A stretch of DNA of 64,000 nucleotides from Rudanella sp031411995. Lineage in GTDB: Bacteria; Bacteroidota; Bacteroidia; Cytophagales; Spirosomataceae. Shown in pieces: positions 32,416 through 41,111 of the stretch. Below the pieces are notes generated by a model. It did no database searches and was not told where the DNA came from. It worked only from the letters and a program-made list of their open reading frames with translations. How positions within the stretch are numbered: the stretch's first letter is position 1; each line of letters starts with the position of its first letter. The translations under genes were made by a program, and so were the position numbers. Location of the stretch: contig JANOCD010000049.1 in the NCBI GenBank assembly GCA_031411995.1, positions 1 to 64,000 of the forward strand, in the 5' to 3' direction.

Positions 32416-33279
32416 ATGCATAAACTTTACATTGCAGTTATACTAATTTCGTGTGTTCATCCACTTCGGGCGCAACCCCTCAAGTTTCCTGATGGGTGCG
32501 ATTTGACCACGGCCAGTGGCAAGTCGGTTGCCGAAACGGCGGTGGGGGTAGGGCGGTCGTTTTTGGGTAAGCCCTACCTGCCGCACACACTCGAAGAAAA
32601 CCAGAATGAGCAATTGGTGGTTAACCTCCATCAGTTCGATTGTACCACGTTTGTGGAAACGATCGCAGCGCTCTCGCTCGCTTGGCACGACCTCCCCGAC
32701 AAAAAAAACAGCGTCCTGCTGGAAACGCTGTTTCGTCAATACCTGACCAAAGTTCGTTACCGCGACGGTCAGATCGACGGGTATGCCAGCCGTTTACACT
32801 ATTTTTCGGAGTGGCTCCGCGACAATGAGCGCAAGGGTCTGTTGCAGGACGTAACGCCCCAATTAGCAGGCAATGTGACGGTTTCCAAGCCACTTTCCTA
32901 CATGACCGCCAAAACATTCCGGTATCCGGCTATGAGCAACCCCGCTGTGTTCAAACAAATGGCTCAAATCGAAACGAGCCTGAGCCATGAGCCATTTGCG
33001 TTCATCCCCAAAAAGAACCTTCGCAAAGCCGAAGTAAACCTCCGCGATGGCGACATTGTGATGCTCTCGGCCGCCCGACCTGGCCTCGACATGAAGCATT
33101 GCGGCTTCGCCATCTGGCAAAACAACCGCGTCCATCTGCTCCATGCCTCCTCCGATCATGGCCGCGTGGTAATCACCAGCCAACCTCTCACCGAGTACGT
33201 CACTGCCAAAAAAGCCCTCTCCGGCATCCGTGTGGCCCGGTTCAAAAGTGGCGTGGGGGTGTTGACGGCAAAGAAGTAA
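32416..33279 (+). CDS. DUF1460 (N-acetylmuramoyl-L-alanine amidase-like) protein
   Basis: A 287-residue exported protein with a signal peptide to about 19 (HPLRAQ). The DUF1460 catalytic Cys is in HQFDCTTFVETIAALSLA near residue 75, with later motifs DGYASRLHYFSEWLRDN near 120 and KHCGFAIWQNNRVHLLHAS near 230 containing the His. The family has an NlpC/P60-like cysteine-peptidase fold acting on cell-wall peptides. It starts 31 bp after the GH13 gene, so it may share its mRNA, with no obvious functional link. Confidence 0.85.
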   Translation: MHKLYIAVILISCVHPLRAQPLKFPDGCDLTTASGKSVAETAVGVGRSFLGKPYLPHTLEENQNEQLVVNLHQFDCTTFVETIAALSLAWHDLPDKKNSVLLETLFRQYLTKVRYRDGQIDGYASRLHYFSEWLRDNERKGLLQDVTPQLAGNVTVSKPLSYMTAKTFRYPAMSNPAVFKQMAQIETSLSHEPFAFIPKKNLRKAEVNLRDGDIVMLSAARPGLDMKHCGFAIWQNNRVHLLHASSDHGRVVITSQPLTEYVTAKKALSGIRVARFKSGVGVLTAKK

Positions 33280-33286
33280 GTTATTT

Positions 33287-33389
33287 AGTCGTAAGTCTGG
33301 ATAAGTCAGAAGTCGCAAGTCGGCTGACGCACAAGTATTGCTTACGTGACAGCAACCATGCGTCAGCCGACTTGCGACTACTTACGACT
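33287..33389. repeat. Long inverted repeat between DUF1460 gene and sucC
   Basis: The 21-bp inner arms, starting AGTCGCAAGTCGGC at 33311 and ending at 33331, are exactly complementary to 33359-33379. Outer arms AGTCGTAAGT (33287-33296) and ACTTACGACT (33380-33389) are also exact complements, separated on the left by a 14-bp bulge. The two genes converge here, so it may serve as a shared terminator, but the arms are built from AGTCG-type units, like the other microrepeats in the window. Confidence 0.85.
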
Positions 33390-33398
33390 TAAAAAGAC

Positions 33399-34616
33399 TT
33401 ACAAACTCGCTACCACTGCCTTCACTTTCTCGGCGGCTTCTTTCAACTCAACGGCTGATTGTACTTTCAGGCCCGACTCGTCGATGATGCGGGCACCTTC
33501 GGCAGCGTTAGTTCCCTGAAGACGAACGATAATTGGCACCGGAATATCGCCAATGGCTTTGTAGGCTTCCACAACACCCGTGGCCACGCGGTCGCAACGA
33601 ACGATGCCCCCAAAAATATTGATTAGGATGGCCTTCACGTTGGGGTCTTTCAGGATGATTCGGAAACCAGCTTCCACCGTTTTGGCGTTGGCTCCACCCC
33701 CAACATCGAGGAAGTTGGCCGGCTCGCCCCCCGACAGTTTGATGATGTCCATTGTCGCCATTGCTAAACCCGCACCGTTCACCATGCAACCTACGTTTCC
33801 GTCGAGTTTCACATAGTTCAGGTCGTTGGCTGAGGCTTCCACTTCGAGGGGATCTTCCTCCGTAATGTCGCGCAAACTCGCCAGATCGCTGTGGCGGTAC
33901 AGAGCGTTGTCGTCGAGGCTCACTTTGGCATCGACCGCCAGAATCTTGTTGTCGGAGGTTTTCAGTACCGGGTTGATCTCGAACATGGCCGCGTCGGTGT
34001 CTACATACGCCTTGTAGAGCGCGGTCACGAACTTCACCATCTCTTTGAATGCTTCCCCCGTCAACCCAAGACCAAAGGCTACCTTGCGGGCCTGGAACGG
34101 CTGTAAACCAACGGAAGGGTCAATCCACTCTTTCACGATTTTTTCGGGTGAGTGTTCGGCCACTTCTTCAATGTCCATGCCTCCTTCGGTGCTGGCCATG
34201 ATCACGTTGCAGGCTTTCGCCCGATCGAGCAAAATGCCAAGATACATCTCTTTCACCTCCGATTCTCCGGGGTAATAAACATCCTGAGCGATCAGAATTT
34301 TATTCACCTTCTTACCTTCCGGCCCTGTTTGGTGTGTAACTAAGATGTTGCCAATCAGATTCTTAGCGATATCGCGTACTTCGTCAACCGACTTGGCCAA
34401 TTTTACGCCCCGTTGCTCCGACCCAACAATTTGTCCTTTGCCCCGGCCCCCGGCGTGAATCTGCGATTTTACCACGACGAACTTCGAGTTGGTCTGCGCC
34501 ATAATCAGTTTGGCGGCTTCCACGGCTTTTTCGGGCGATTCGGCCACGATGCCCTCCTGAATCCGAACGCCATAGCGTTTCAGTATTTCTTTACCCTGAT
34601 ACTCGTGTATATTCAT
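33399..34616 (-). CDS. sucC: ADP-forming succinate-CoA ligase, beta subunit
   Basis: A 405-residue ATP-grasp enzyme of the TCA cycle, making succinate plus ATP (or GTP) from succinyl-CoA with SucD. MNIHEYQGKEILKRYGV at the start, KSQIHAGGRGKGQ near 50 (ATP-grasp), the NGAGLAMATMDIIKLSGGEPANFLDVGGGA block near 280-310 and ILINIFGGIVRCD near 335 are diagnostic. sucD is not next to it, which is usual in Cytophagales. Standalone leftward gene. Confidence 0.97.
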   Translation of the reverse strand: MNIHEYQGKEILKRYGVRIQEGIVAESPEKAVEAAKLIMAQTNSKFVVVKSQIHAGGRGKGQIVGSEQRGVKLAKSVDEVRDIAKNLIGNILVTHQTGPEGKKVNKILIAQDVYYPGESEVKEMYLGILLDRAKACNVIMASTEGGMDIEEVAEHSPEKIVKEWIDPSVGLQPFQARKVAFGLGLTGEAFKEMVKFVTALYKAYVDTDAAMFEINPVLKTSDNKILAVDAKVSLDDNALYRHSDLASLRDITEEDPLEVEASANDLNYVKLDGNVGCMVNGAGLAMATMDIIKLSGGEPANFLDVGGGANAKTVEAGFRIILKDPNVKAILINIFGGIVRCDRVATGVVEAYKAIGDIPVPIIVRLQGTNAAEGARIIDESGLKVQSAVELKEAAEKVKAVVASL

Positions 34617-34738
34617 GTCGGCTGCAACCGCATTGGCGGTCCGAAAAGAATGTAGAAAATAGTAATTTTACGCGGCAAGTTACTACTCAGTGAGCAGTGA
34701 ACAGCCAACGGCCACCAGTTTTTTCAGTAAACAGGTTT

Positions 34739-35398
34739 ATGATTCCTTTGTTATCTGCTACCAATCTCCAGCGTTCCTACGGTACTCTACCCGTTTTGCG
34801 GGGCATCAATCTAACCATTAACTCCGGCGAAATTGTCTCTATTGTGGGCGCGTCGGGAGCTGGCAAAAGTACCCTGCTGCATATTCTCGGTACATTAGAC
34901 CGCCCCGATTCAGGGGAGGTTATTCTGGCCGGACAAAATGTATTTACGTTGACCGATACGCAGTTAGCGCGTTTCCGGAACGAGAAAATCGGGTTTGTTT
35001 TTCAGTTTAATAACCTCTTGCCCGAATTTACAGCCCTAGAAAATGTTTGCCTGCCCGGCTTCATTGCGGGCAAGCCGGAGCGGGCCGTGCGGGAGCGGGC
35101 ACAAATGCTGCTCGAAACGCTGGGCCTGCCAGATCGAACCGGACATTTTCCCTCGCAGATGTCGGGGGGGGAGCAACAACGAACCGCCGTGGCCCGTGCG
35201 CTCATCAATCAGCCCGCCGTGGTTTTTGCCGACGAACCCAGTGGCAATCTCGATTCGCACAATGCCGAAGAACTACACAAACTATTTTTCCGGCTTCGCG
35301 ACGACTTTGGGCAGACCTTTATCATTGTGACACACAACGAAGCATTAGCCGATTTGGCCGACCGGAAAGTGGTGATTCGGGATGGTTTAATTGAATAG
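34739..35398 (+). CDS. ABC transporter ATP-binding protein (LolD/MacB type)
   Basis: 219 residues from ATG 34739 (MIPLLSATNLQRSYG); an upstream GTG frame adds 14 residues of repeat-like sequence and is less likely. Walker A GASGAGKST near 40-48, Q-loop FVFQFNNLLPEFTALENV near 85, signature MSGGEQQRTAVARAL near 140, Walker B VVFADEPSGNLD near 162 and the switch His in IVTHNEAL. The pattern with FQFNNLLPEF is that of LolD/FtsE/MacB ATPases that drive lipoprotein release or efflux. No permease gene is adjacent; its partner must lie elsewhere. Confidence 0.92.
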   Translation: MIPLLSATNLQRSYGTLPVLRGINLTINSGEIVSIVGASGAGKSTLLHILGTLDRPDSGEVILAGQNVFTLTDTQLARFRNEKIGFVFQFNNLLPEFTALENVCLPGFIAGKPERAVRERAQMLLETLGLPDRTGHFPSQMSGGEQQRTAVARALINQPAVVFADEPSGNLDSHNAEELHKLFFRLRDDFGQTFIIVTHNEALADLADRKVVIRDGLIE

Positions 35399-35624
35399 TG
35401 GATAACGAGAAGGCCTTATAGTTTATATCAAAATTTCTCTTTTTAATGTGCAATTTTACGCATGATTTTTGTTTTAATACACTTTTAACTAGTGCTTATC
35501 GGTTGATTTTGAGTCATTTAATCAATTGTTGAAAAAATTCTACACTGTGGAAAACCATTCATAGTAACTTTTGTTATATCATTGCGTCGAAAAGAAAAGT
35601 TTTTCATAACGTTGAGTAAATCAG

Positions 35625-35656
35625 AAAGCCAGGAGAGAATCTCGTCTGGCTTTTTT
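35625..35656 (+). terminator. Intrinsic terminator
   Basis: AAAGCCAG (35625-35632) and CTGGCTTT (35646-35653), with a partial inner stem (GAGA/TCTC) and six T (35651-35656). It lies 227 bp after the ABC gene in an AT-rich gap without an open frame, so it either ends a long 3' untranslated region or an unannotated small RNA. Confidence 0.75.
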
Positions 35657-35679
35657 GTTTGCCCTGATTTTCAGGATCA

Positions 35680-37101
35680 CTAGTTCGTATAAACCCGATA
35701 CTCCCAGGGCTTTAACGTCATAATGATACCGGGCCTGACTTCCGACGACACACGGGTAAATATCTCCATAAACGTTCCCTCGTATCCGGCACCTTCCAAA
35801 CGGGTTGTTACTGACTGAGCAGATAGATTTAGGACAACTGTGACCCGGTCGTTGTCTTTTTGGCGATAAAATGCATAAACTTTATCGTCATTACCTGTCG
35901 GAATTTTTACGGCTTTTCCCCCCGCCAACCCATTCCATAGTGCCCGATTTCGGTGTTTGAGCGTCAATAGCGACTTGAAAAAGTCAGTTTTGGCATAGGT
36001 GCCCCAGGCAATGGAGTCTTTTTCGAAAAACGCCAGTCGTTTGTTCAGGTTCGACTCCATACCGTTATACACCAGTGGCATTCCTTCGAGCGTGCTGCTC
36101 AATACAATAAACGCATCGGCTCCGTCTTTGAACGACTCAGTCAGCGTTCCATTCCAGGTGTTCTCGTCGTGATTTTGGGTAAACTCCATCTGGTAATACC
36201 AGGCCGGAAACCGCTGCCGGTTCAGCGTCACCATCGAGTCGATCACGGTGGCTGGTTTGGCTCCCTGAGCAACGGCTTTCATCACGGTGTGCATACCCCA
36301 TCCGTAGGTCATATTGAAGCAACTTTTGAAGTGGTTCGGTTCTGCCTCCCACTCCGAGAGCATAAAAACAGTTTTGACTTTATCTAAAGCGGGGCGAAGT
36401 TCTGCCCAGAAATCGTTGGGGACAAACCCGGCCACATCGCACCGAAACCCGTCGATGTCGCACTCACGTAACCAGTACGACATGGCTTCGATCATTGCTT
36501 TGCGCATGTCGGGGTTGTCATAGTTTAGGTCGGCTACATCGGTCCAGTCGGTGGGTTTGCCGTTACCGGGGTCAATGGGGGCAGTCATTTTGCCTTTTAT
36601 CATCGTGTAATACTCAGGGTGTTCTGTAATCCATTTGTGATCCCAGCCGGTATGGTTGGGTACCCAATCGAGAATTACTTTTAGGCCCAGGCCATGCGCC
36701 CGTTTCACCAGTGCCTTAAAATCGTCGAGGGTGCCGTAGTTGGGGTTTACCGCTTTGTAATCGGCAATGGCATAGGGGCTGCCCAGCGTTCCTTTTTTAT
36801 TTTTCTGGCTTATGGGATAAATGGGCATGAACCAGACAATATCAACGCCCAATTCTTTCAGGCGGGGAAGTTGCTCAGTGACAGCTTTGAATGTGCCAGC
36901 CTGCGAAAACTGACGGGTATTGACTTCGTAGATTGTTGCATTTTTAGCCCATTCGGGGGCAGGTGGTGCCTGATCCGTTTTGGCAGTAGTAGAATCACTG
37001 GTACTGTTCTGATTATCCGTTTGGGTATCCTGAGCCTGATTTCGGCAGGCTCCCATTATCAGAAGTAGGCTCAAGGTACTAGCCAGCAGGGACTTTGTCA
37101 T
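35680..37101 (-). CDS. GH13 alpha-amylase family lipoprotein
   Basis: About 473 residues from ATG 37101 (MTKSLLASTLSL); an in-frame ATG lies 15 bp upstream. Lipobox LIMGAC puts a lipidated Cys near residue 19, so it is membrane-anchored, probably on the outer membrane. GH13 motifs: VILDWVPNHTGWDH near 160, DIDGFRCDVAGFVP (Asp near 230), FMLSEWEAE (Glu near 260) and FTQNHDENTW near 320. It likely degrades starch-like glucans at the surface. It is 40 bp after rpe on the same strand. This is the third GH13 gene within 9 kb. Confidence 0.9.
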   Translation of the reverse strand: MTKSLLASTLSLLLIMGACRNQAQDTQTDNQNSTSDSTTAKTDQAPPAPEWAKNATIYEVNTRQFSQAGTFKAVTEQLPRLKELGVDIVWFMPIYPISQKNKKGTLGSPYAIADYKAVNPNYGTLDDFKALVKRAHGLGLKVILDWVPNHTGWDHKWITEHPEYYTMIKGKMTAPIDPGNGKPTDWTDVADLNYDNPDMRKAMIEAMSYWLRECDIDGFRCDVAGFVPNDFWAELRPALDKVKTVFMLSEWEAEPNHFKSCFNMTYGWGMHTVMKAVAQGAKPATVIDSMVTLNRQRFPAWYYQMEFTQNHDENTWNGTLTESFKDGADAFIVLSSTLEGMPLVYNGMESNLNKRLAFFEKDSIAWGTYAKTDFFKSLLTLKHRNRALWNGLAGGKAVKIPTGNDDKVYAFYRQKDNDRVTVVLNLSAQSVTTRLEGAGYEGTFMEIFTRVSSEVRPGIIMTLKPWEYRVYTN

Positions 37102-37141
37102 AAAGGTTTGTCGCAATATCAGTCTAAAATAACTACAACTA

Positions 37142-37825
37142 TCAAGCCATTGGTGAAGACTGTTGTGTGAACGGTCGTTCTTTTAGTAGGCGGATTGCCA
37201 GGGCTGGATCTTCGGCTTTGAAAACGGAGGTTCCGGCTACAAAAACATCGGCACCAGCTTCAGCCAGTTCGGTGATGGTGTTGAGATCAACGCCCCCGTC
37301 CACTTCGATGAGGGCATTGCTTTGGTGTTCGGCTAGCAGTCGACGCATCTTACGGACTTTGTGAACCGATGAAGGCACCAGTTTCTGCCCCCCAAAACCG
37401 GGGTTTATGGTCATAATGAGCACCTGATCAACAGCGTCGATAATGTCTTCCAGCACGGTAACGGGTGTTTGCAGGTTCAGGGCAACACCCGCCCGACAAC
37501 CCAACTCACGAATGCGCGTGAGAGTACGGTGCAGGTGAGTACAGGCTTCGTAATGAACGGTGATGGTGGCGGCACCTGCCTTGGCAAACTGCTCCAGATA
37601 GCGGTCAGGTTGCACAATCATCAGGTGAACATCGAGGGGTTTTTGGGCGTACCGACGAATGGCTTCCAGCACGGGAAAACCAAAAGAGATGTTAGGAACG
37701 AACTCGCCGTCCATAATGTCGATATGGAACCAGTCGGCATCGCTGTGGTTGATCATCTCCACATCGCGTTGCAAATTGGCAAAATCAGCCGCCAGAACAG
37801 ACGGAGCAATAATTGGATGGTTCAT
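37142..37825 (-). CDS. rpe: Ribulose-phosphate 3-epimerase
   Basis: A 227-residue TIM barrel that interconverts ribulose-5-phosphate and xylulose-5-phosphate. IAPSVLAADFANLQRDV, the metal-ligand motif WFHIDIMDGEFVPNISFG near 33-48, LDVHLMI near 65, LIMTINPGFGGQK near 138 and IEVDGGVDLNT near 175 are all conserved. Length is normal. It may be co-transcribed with the downstream GH13 lipoprotein gene. Confidence 0.96.
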   Translation of the reverse strand: MNHPIIAPSVLAADFANLQRDVEMINHSDADWFHIDIMDGEFVPNISFGFPVLEAIRRYAQKPLDVHLMIVQPDRYLEQFAKAGAATITVHYEACTHLHRTLTRIRELGCRAGVALNLQTPVTVLEDIIDAVDQVLIMTINPGFGGQKLVPSSVHKVRKMRRLLAEHQSNALIEVDGGVDLNTITELAEAGADVFVAGTSVFKAEDPALAIRLLKERPFTQQSSPMA

Positions 37826-37953
37826 ATAGCTCAGACGGGACAGTCACATGAAAGAAGACCTTGTGTCCCAAAAACATGCTCAACAATACGGGCAGTTTTC
37901 TGAGCGTAAAGCTACCTTTTTTTGCTGAAATGGTGGTTACAGGACGTTGGATA

Positions 37954-37983
37954 TTGGATGGTGGACGCTGGACTTTAGCTTTG
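37954..37983 (+). promoter_or_regulatory. Promoter for ligA
   Basis: TTGG (37954-37957) and TAGCTTTG (37976-37983) are 18 bp apart, close to the Bacteroidota -33/-7 pattern. A heptamer repeat follows before the ATG at 38044. Confidence 0.5.
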
Positions 37984-38000
37984 CATGAAGACCGAGGACG

Positions 38001-38041
38001 CAAATCCGAAATCTGAAATCTGAAATCTGAAATCTGAAATT
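38001..38041 (+). repeat. Heptamer tandem repeat in the ligA leader
   Basis: Five near-perfect tandem copies of the 7-mer TCTGAAA (the first TCCGAAA) end 2 bp before the ligA ATG. On the other strand the unit reads TTTCAGA/TTTCGGA, the same word found inside ligA at 38512-38586. Copy-number change here would alter the leader but not the reading frame. Confidence 0.85.
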
Positions 38042-38043
38042 CC

Positions 38044-40182
38044 ATGTCGCCCCAACAACAAATTGACCAGCTCACCGATCAACTCAATCACTATAATTAC
38101 CAGTATTACCAAAACAGCGCGTCGGAAGTGGACGATTTTACCTTCGATCGGCTGCTCGAACAACTGAACGTCCTCGAAGCGCAATACCCGGAATTTCGGC
38201 GGCCCGACTCACCCACGACGCGGGTTGGCGGTACCATCAGCAAGGAGTTTGCGACGGTCTATCACCGCTTTCCGATGCTCTCGCTGGGCAACACTTATTC
38301 CGAAGCCGAGTTGGTAGAATTTGATGCCCGCGTTCGGAAAGGGCTTGACGGACAGGAGTTTGAATACATCTGCGAACTCAAATTCGACGGGGTAGCCCTG
38401 AGCATGACCTACGAAAACGGGGTACTGATGCAGGGTGTTACCCGTGGCGATGGGGTTCGGGGTGACGATATTACGGCCAATATCCGCACCATTCGCACGG
38501 TGCCCCTGAAGATTTCGGATTTGGGACGGTCCGCCGTTGCGGTTCGGATTTCGGATTTCGCCCCCAATCCCCAATCCAAAATTCCCACTCTCTTTGAGGT
38601 TCGCGGGGAAGGTTTTCTGCCCTTTGCCGAGTTTGAACGTATCAATAAAGAGCGGGAAGATATTGGCGAAGCCCTGTTGGCCAATCCGCGCAATGCTGCA
38701 TCGGGTGCGTTTAAGCAATTAGATTCACGGGCAGTGGCTCAACGCCGTCTAGACTGTTATGTCTATTCTTTTTTGACGGATACCGAGGTATTTGATACCC
38801 ACGAACAAAGCCTGATTGCCCTGAAGAAATGGGGCTTCAATGTGTCGCCGACCTGGCGTAAATGCGCTGATATTCGCGATGTTATGGTGTATATCAACGA
38901 CTGGGAGATGAAGAGGTTCGAGCTGCCACTAGCCACCGATGGCATTGTGATCAAGGTGAACAGCTACCGCCAACAACGCGAATTAGGCTTCACGTCGAAA
39001 AGTCCGCGTTGGGCCATCGCGTTCAAATATAAAGCGCAGGCCGCCAGTACGAAGTTGAACAGCATAACCTATCAGGTGGGCCGAACGGGGGCTGTTACAC
39101 CCGTGGCTAACCTGACTCCCGTATTGCTGGCCGGAACGGTGGTAAAACGAGCCTCCTTACACAATGCCAACGAGATCGAGCGATTGGGCGTGCGCCTGGG
39201 AGACACGGTTTTCGTGGAAAAAGGGGGCGAAATTATTCCGAAAGTAACGGGCGTTGACCTGAGCAAACGCATGGATTCTGCCCAGGAAATCGTGTATCCG
39301 ACCACTTGCCCTGCCTGTCAAACGCCCCTGATCCGAACGGAAGGCGAAGCCCATTTCTACTGCCCCAACGAAAAAGGTTGCCCTCCACAACGGCAGGCCC
39401 GGTTCGAGCATTTCATTCAGCGTCGTGCCCTGAACATTGAAAGCCTGGGAGAAGGCAAAATTGAACTGCTCATCGAGCGGGGGCTAGTGCAGTCGCCCGC
39501 CGATTTATACGACCTGACCAACGACCAATTACTGGGCCTTGAACGGACATATCCGGCCACTCCGATCCTGAAAGAAGATGGTTCGGGGCGGCCTTCCGTC
39601 GAGGAGCCGGGAAAAGCGCGGGTGGTTAAATTCGGTCAGAAAACGGTCGATAATATTCTGACAGCTATTGAACGGTCTAAAAAACAGCCGTTTACGAATG
39701 TTCTGTTTGGGTTAGGAATCCGGTATGTGGGTGCGACCACTGCCGAGAAATTAGTCGATTTCTTCGGGACAGTGGACGCACTGATGGCGGCTCCGCTGGA
39801 AGTTTTGGTAACAGTGCCTGAAGTTGGCCCGCGCATTGCACAGAGTGCGGCCCAGTGGTTCAGCGATGCCGACAATGTGGCCTATGTAGAGCGACTTCGG
39901 GCTTCCGGGCTTCAGTTTGTGGGCGAGCGAAAAGTGATTGAGGCACAGAGCGAAAAACTGGCTGGTAAAACGTTGCTCTATACGGGAACATTCACGAATT
40001 TTAGTCGCGAACAGCTTGAAAATGAGATTGTATCGCATGGTGGTAAACTGGTAAGCAGTGTCTCGAAAAAGCTCAGTTACTTAATTGTAGGCAGCAGCGC
40101 AGGGCCATCGAAAGTAAACAAAGCGGGAGAATTGAACGTCCCGATGATTAGCGAGGACGAGTTTATGGCAATGCTGGCGTAA
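38044..40182 (+). CDS. ligA: NAD-dependent DNA ligase LigA
   Basis: A 712-residue replicative ligase, slightly longer than usual (about 670). The Ia domain leads, the adenylation motif is CELKFDG with Lys113, the Cys4 zinc finger is CPACQTPLIRTEGEAHFYC near 425, then helix-hairpin-helix repeats and a C-terminal BRCT domain (GKTLLYTGTFTNFSREQLENEI). Between TVPLK and FEVRGEGFLPF (about residues 157-182) lies an extra segment, ISDLGRSAVAVRISDF and following, absent from ordinary LigA and made of the same GATTTCGGATTT word as the leader repeat. It is in a surface loop region of the adenylation domain, so activity is probably kept. Confidence 0.96.
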   Translation: MSPQQQIDQLTDQLNHYNYQYYQNSASEVDDFTFDRLLEQLNVLEAQYPEFRRPDSPTTRVGGTISKEFATVYHRFPMLSLGNTYSEAELVEFDARVRKGLDGQEFEYICELKFDGVALSMTYENGVLMQGVTRGDGVRGDDITANIRTIRTVPLKISDLGRSAVAVRISDFAPNPQSKIPTLFEVRGEGFLPFAEFERINKEREDIGEALLANPRNAASGAFKQLDSRAVAQRRLDCYVYSFLTDTEVFDTHEQSLIALKKWGFNVSPTWRKCADIRDVMVYINDWEMKRFELPLATDGIVIKVNSYRQQRELGFTSKSPRWAIAFKYKAQAASTKLNSITYQVGRTGAVTPVANLTPVLLAGTVVKRASLHNANEIERLGVRLGDTVFVEKGGEIIPKVTGVDLSKRMDSAQEIVYPTTCPACQTPLIRTEGEAHFYCPNEKGCPPQRQARFEHFIQRRALNIESLGEGKIELLIERGLVQSPADLYDLTNDQLLGLERTYPATPILKEDGSGRPSVEEPGKARVVKFGQKTVDNILTAIERSKKQPFTNVLFGLGIRYVGATTAEKLVDFFGTVDALMAAPLEVLVTVPEVGPRIAQSAAQWFSDADNVAYVERLRASGLQFVGERKVIEAQSEKLAGKTLLYTGTFTNFSREQLENEIVSHGGKLVSSVSKKLSYLIVGSSAGPSKVNKAGELNVPMISEDEFMAMLA
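38512..38586 (+). repeat. Repeat-derived in-frame insertion inside ligA
   Basis: About 75 bp that contain GATTTCGGATTTGG and GGATTTCGGATTTC about 40 bp apart, coding ISDL...RISDF. The same word occurs in reverse in the tandem repeat before ligA. The insertion keeps the reading frame. Confidence 0.65.
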
Positions 40183-40187
40183 CTTTG
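40180..40187 (+). promoter_or_regulatory. Promoter -7 element for dapA
   Basis: TAACTTTG matches TAnnTTTG; its TAA is also the ligA stop codon. The dapA ATG follows 24 bp later. Confidence 0.45.
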
Positions 40188-40211
40188 TGAGATTACAACC
40201 CCGTTAACTGA

Positions 40212-41111
40212 ATGAATACTCGCTTTCATGGTGTCGGTGTGGCCATTGTCACCCCCTTCAACGCCGATCATTCCATTGATTTCGCCGGTTATGGCCGTGT
40301 GATTCAGCATATCTCCGATGGAGGGGTGCGCTATATTGTGCTACAGGGCACCACCGGCGAGTCGCCGACGGTGACGAAAGCGGAAAAAAAGGAACTACTC
40401 GACTACACGAAGGCCAACAATCCGAAGAATCTGCCGATAGTGTATGGCGTGGGTGGCAACGTGACGGCAGAGGTAGTGAGTTATATTAAAGAGACTGACT
40501 TTGACGGCGTTGATGCTATTTTGTCGGTTTGTCCGTATTACAATAAACCCGGGAAGCAGGGTGTCATCGAGCATTTCACGCGCATTGCCGATGCCTCGCC
40601 CGTGCCGGTGATTCTGTATAATATTCCCTTTAGGACGGGCATCAACATGACCGCCGAAACAATTGTGGAACTGGCACAGCATCCGAACATTATCGGGGTG
40701 AAAGAAGCCTCCTGCGTAATTGAGCAGTGCATGGAAATTGCCCGCGACAAACCCGAAGACTTCTTGCTGATTTCGGGCGACGATGTGCAGGGCGTGCCCA
40801 TTATCAGCATCGGTGGGGTGGGAGTGATGTCGGTGGTGGCCAACGCTTTTCCGGCCAAATTCTGTGGCCTGATCGAAGCGGCTTTGCAGGGCGATTTCAA
40901 ATTTGCCGCCCAGGAATTGAGCCATTTTCTCCGTATCGACCCACTGCTCTACGAAGAAGGTAATCCCGTGGGGATCAAGAGTATACTCGAAATTATGGGC
41001 CTCATCGAAGGCCATGTCCGATTGCCATTGATGAAAGCCTCTGAAGGTCTGAGCGAGCGTCAACGGGCAGTGCTGGCCCAGGATCAATTGCTTGAATTGG
41101 TTGCTGGATAA
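40212..41111 (+). CDS. dapA: 4-hydroxy-tetrahydrodipicolinate synthase
   Basis: A 299-residue TIM-barrel aldolase at the first committed step of lysine and diaminopimelate synthesis, condensing pyruvate with aspartate semialdehyde. GVGVAIVTPFN at the start, LQGTTGESPTVTKAEK near 45, the Tyr of CPYYNKPGKQG near 135 and the Schiff-base Lys of IIGVKEASC near 163 are present. The 3' end overlaps the convergent alpha/beta hydrolase gene by 28 bp. It is the housekeeping copy by its full length and intact residues. Confidence 0.95.
   Translation: MNTRFHGVGVAIVTPFNADHSIDFAGYGRVIQHISDGGVRYIVLQGTTGESPTVTKAEKKELLDYTKANNPKNLPIVYGVGGNVTAEVVSYIKETDFDGVDAILSVCPYYNKPGKQGVIEHFTRIADASPVPVILYNIPFRTGINMTAETIVELAQHPNIIGVKEASCVIEQCMEIARDKPEDFLLISGDDVQGVPIISIGGVGVMSVVANAFPAKFCGLIEAALQGDFKFAAQELSHFLRIDPLLYEEGNPVGIKSILEIMGLIEGHVRLPLMKASEGLSERQRAVLAQDQLLELVAG

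Noticed and set aside
37785..38075. Leftward frame giving ISDFRFQISD- and QRPPSNIQRP-like protein before ligA
   Set aside because: It is a translation of intergenic tandem microrepeats, overlaps the starts of rpe and ligA, and has no protein-like composition.
40395..41087. Leftward 230-codon frame opposite dapA
   Set aside because: Shadow of dapA, which has all catalytic residues; the antisense product is His-rich with no domain.
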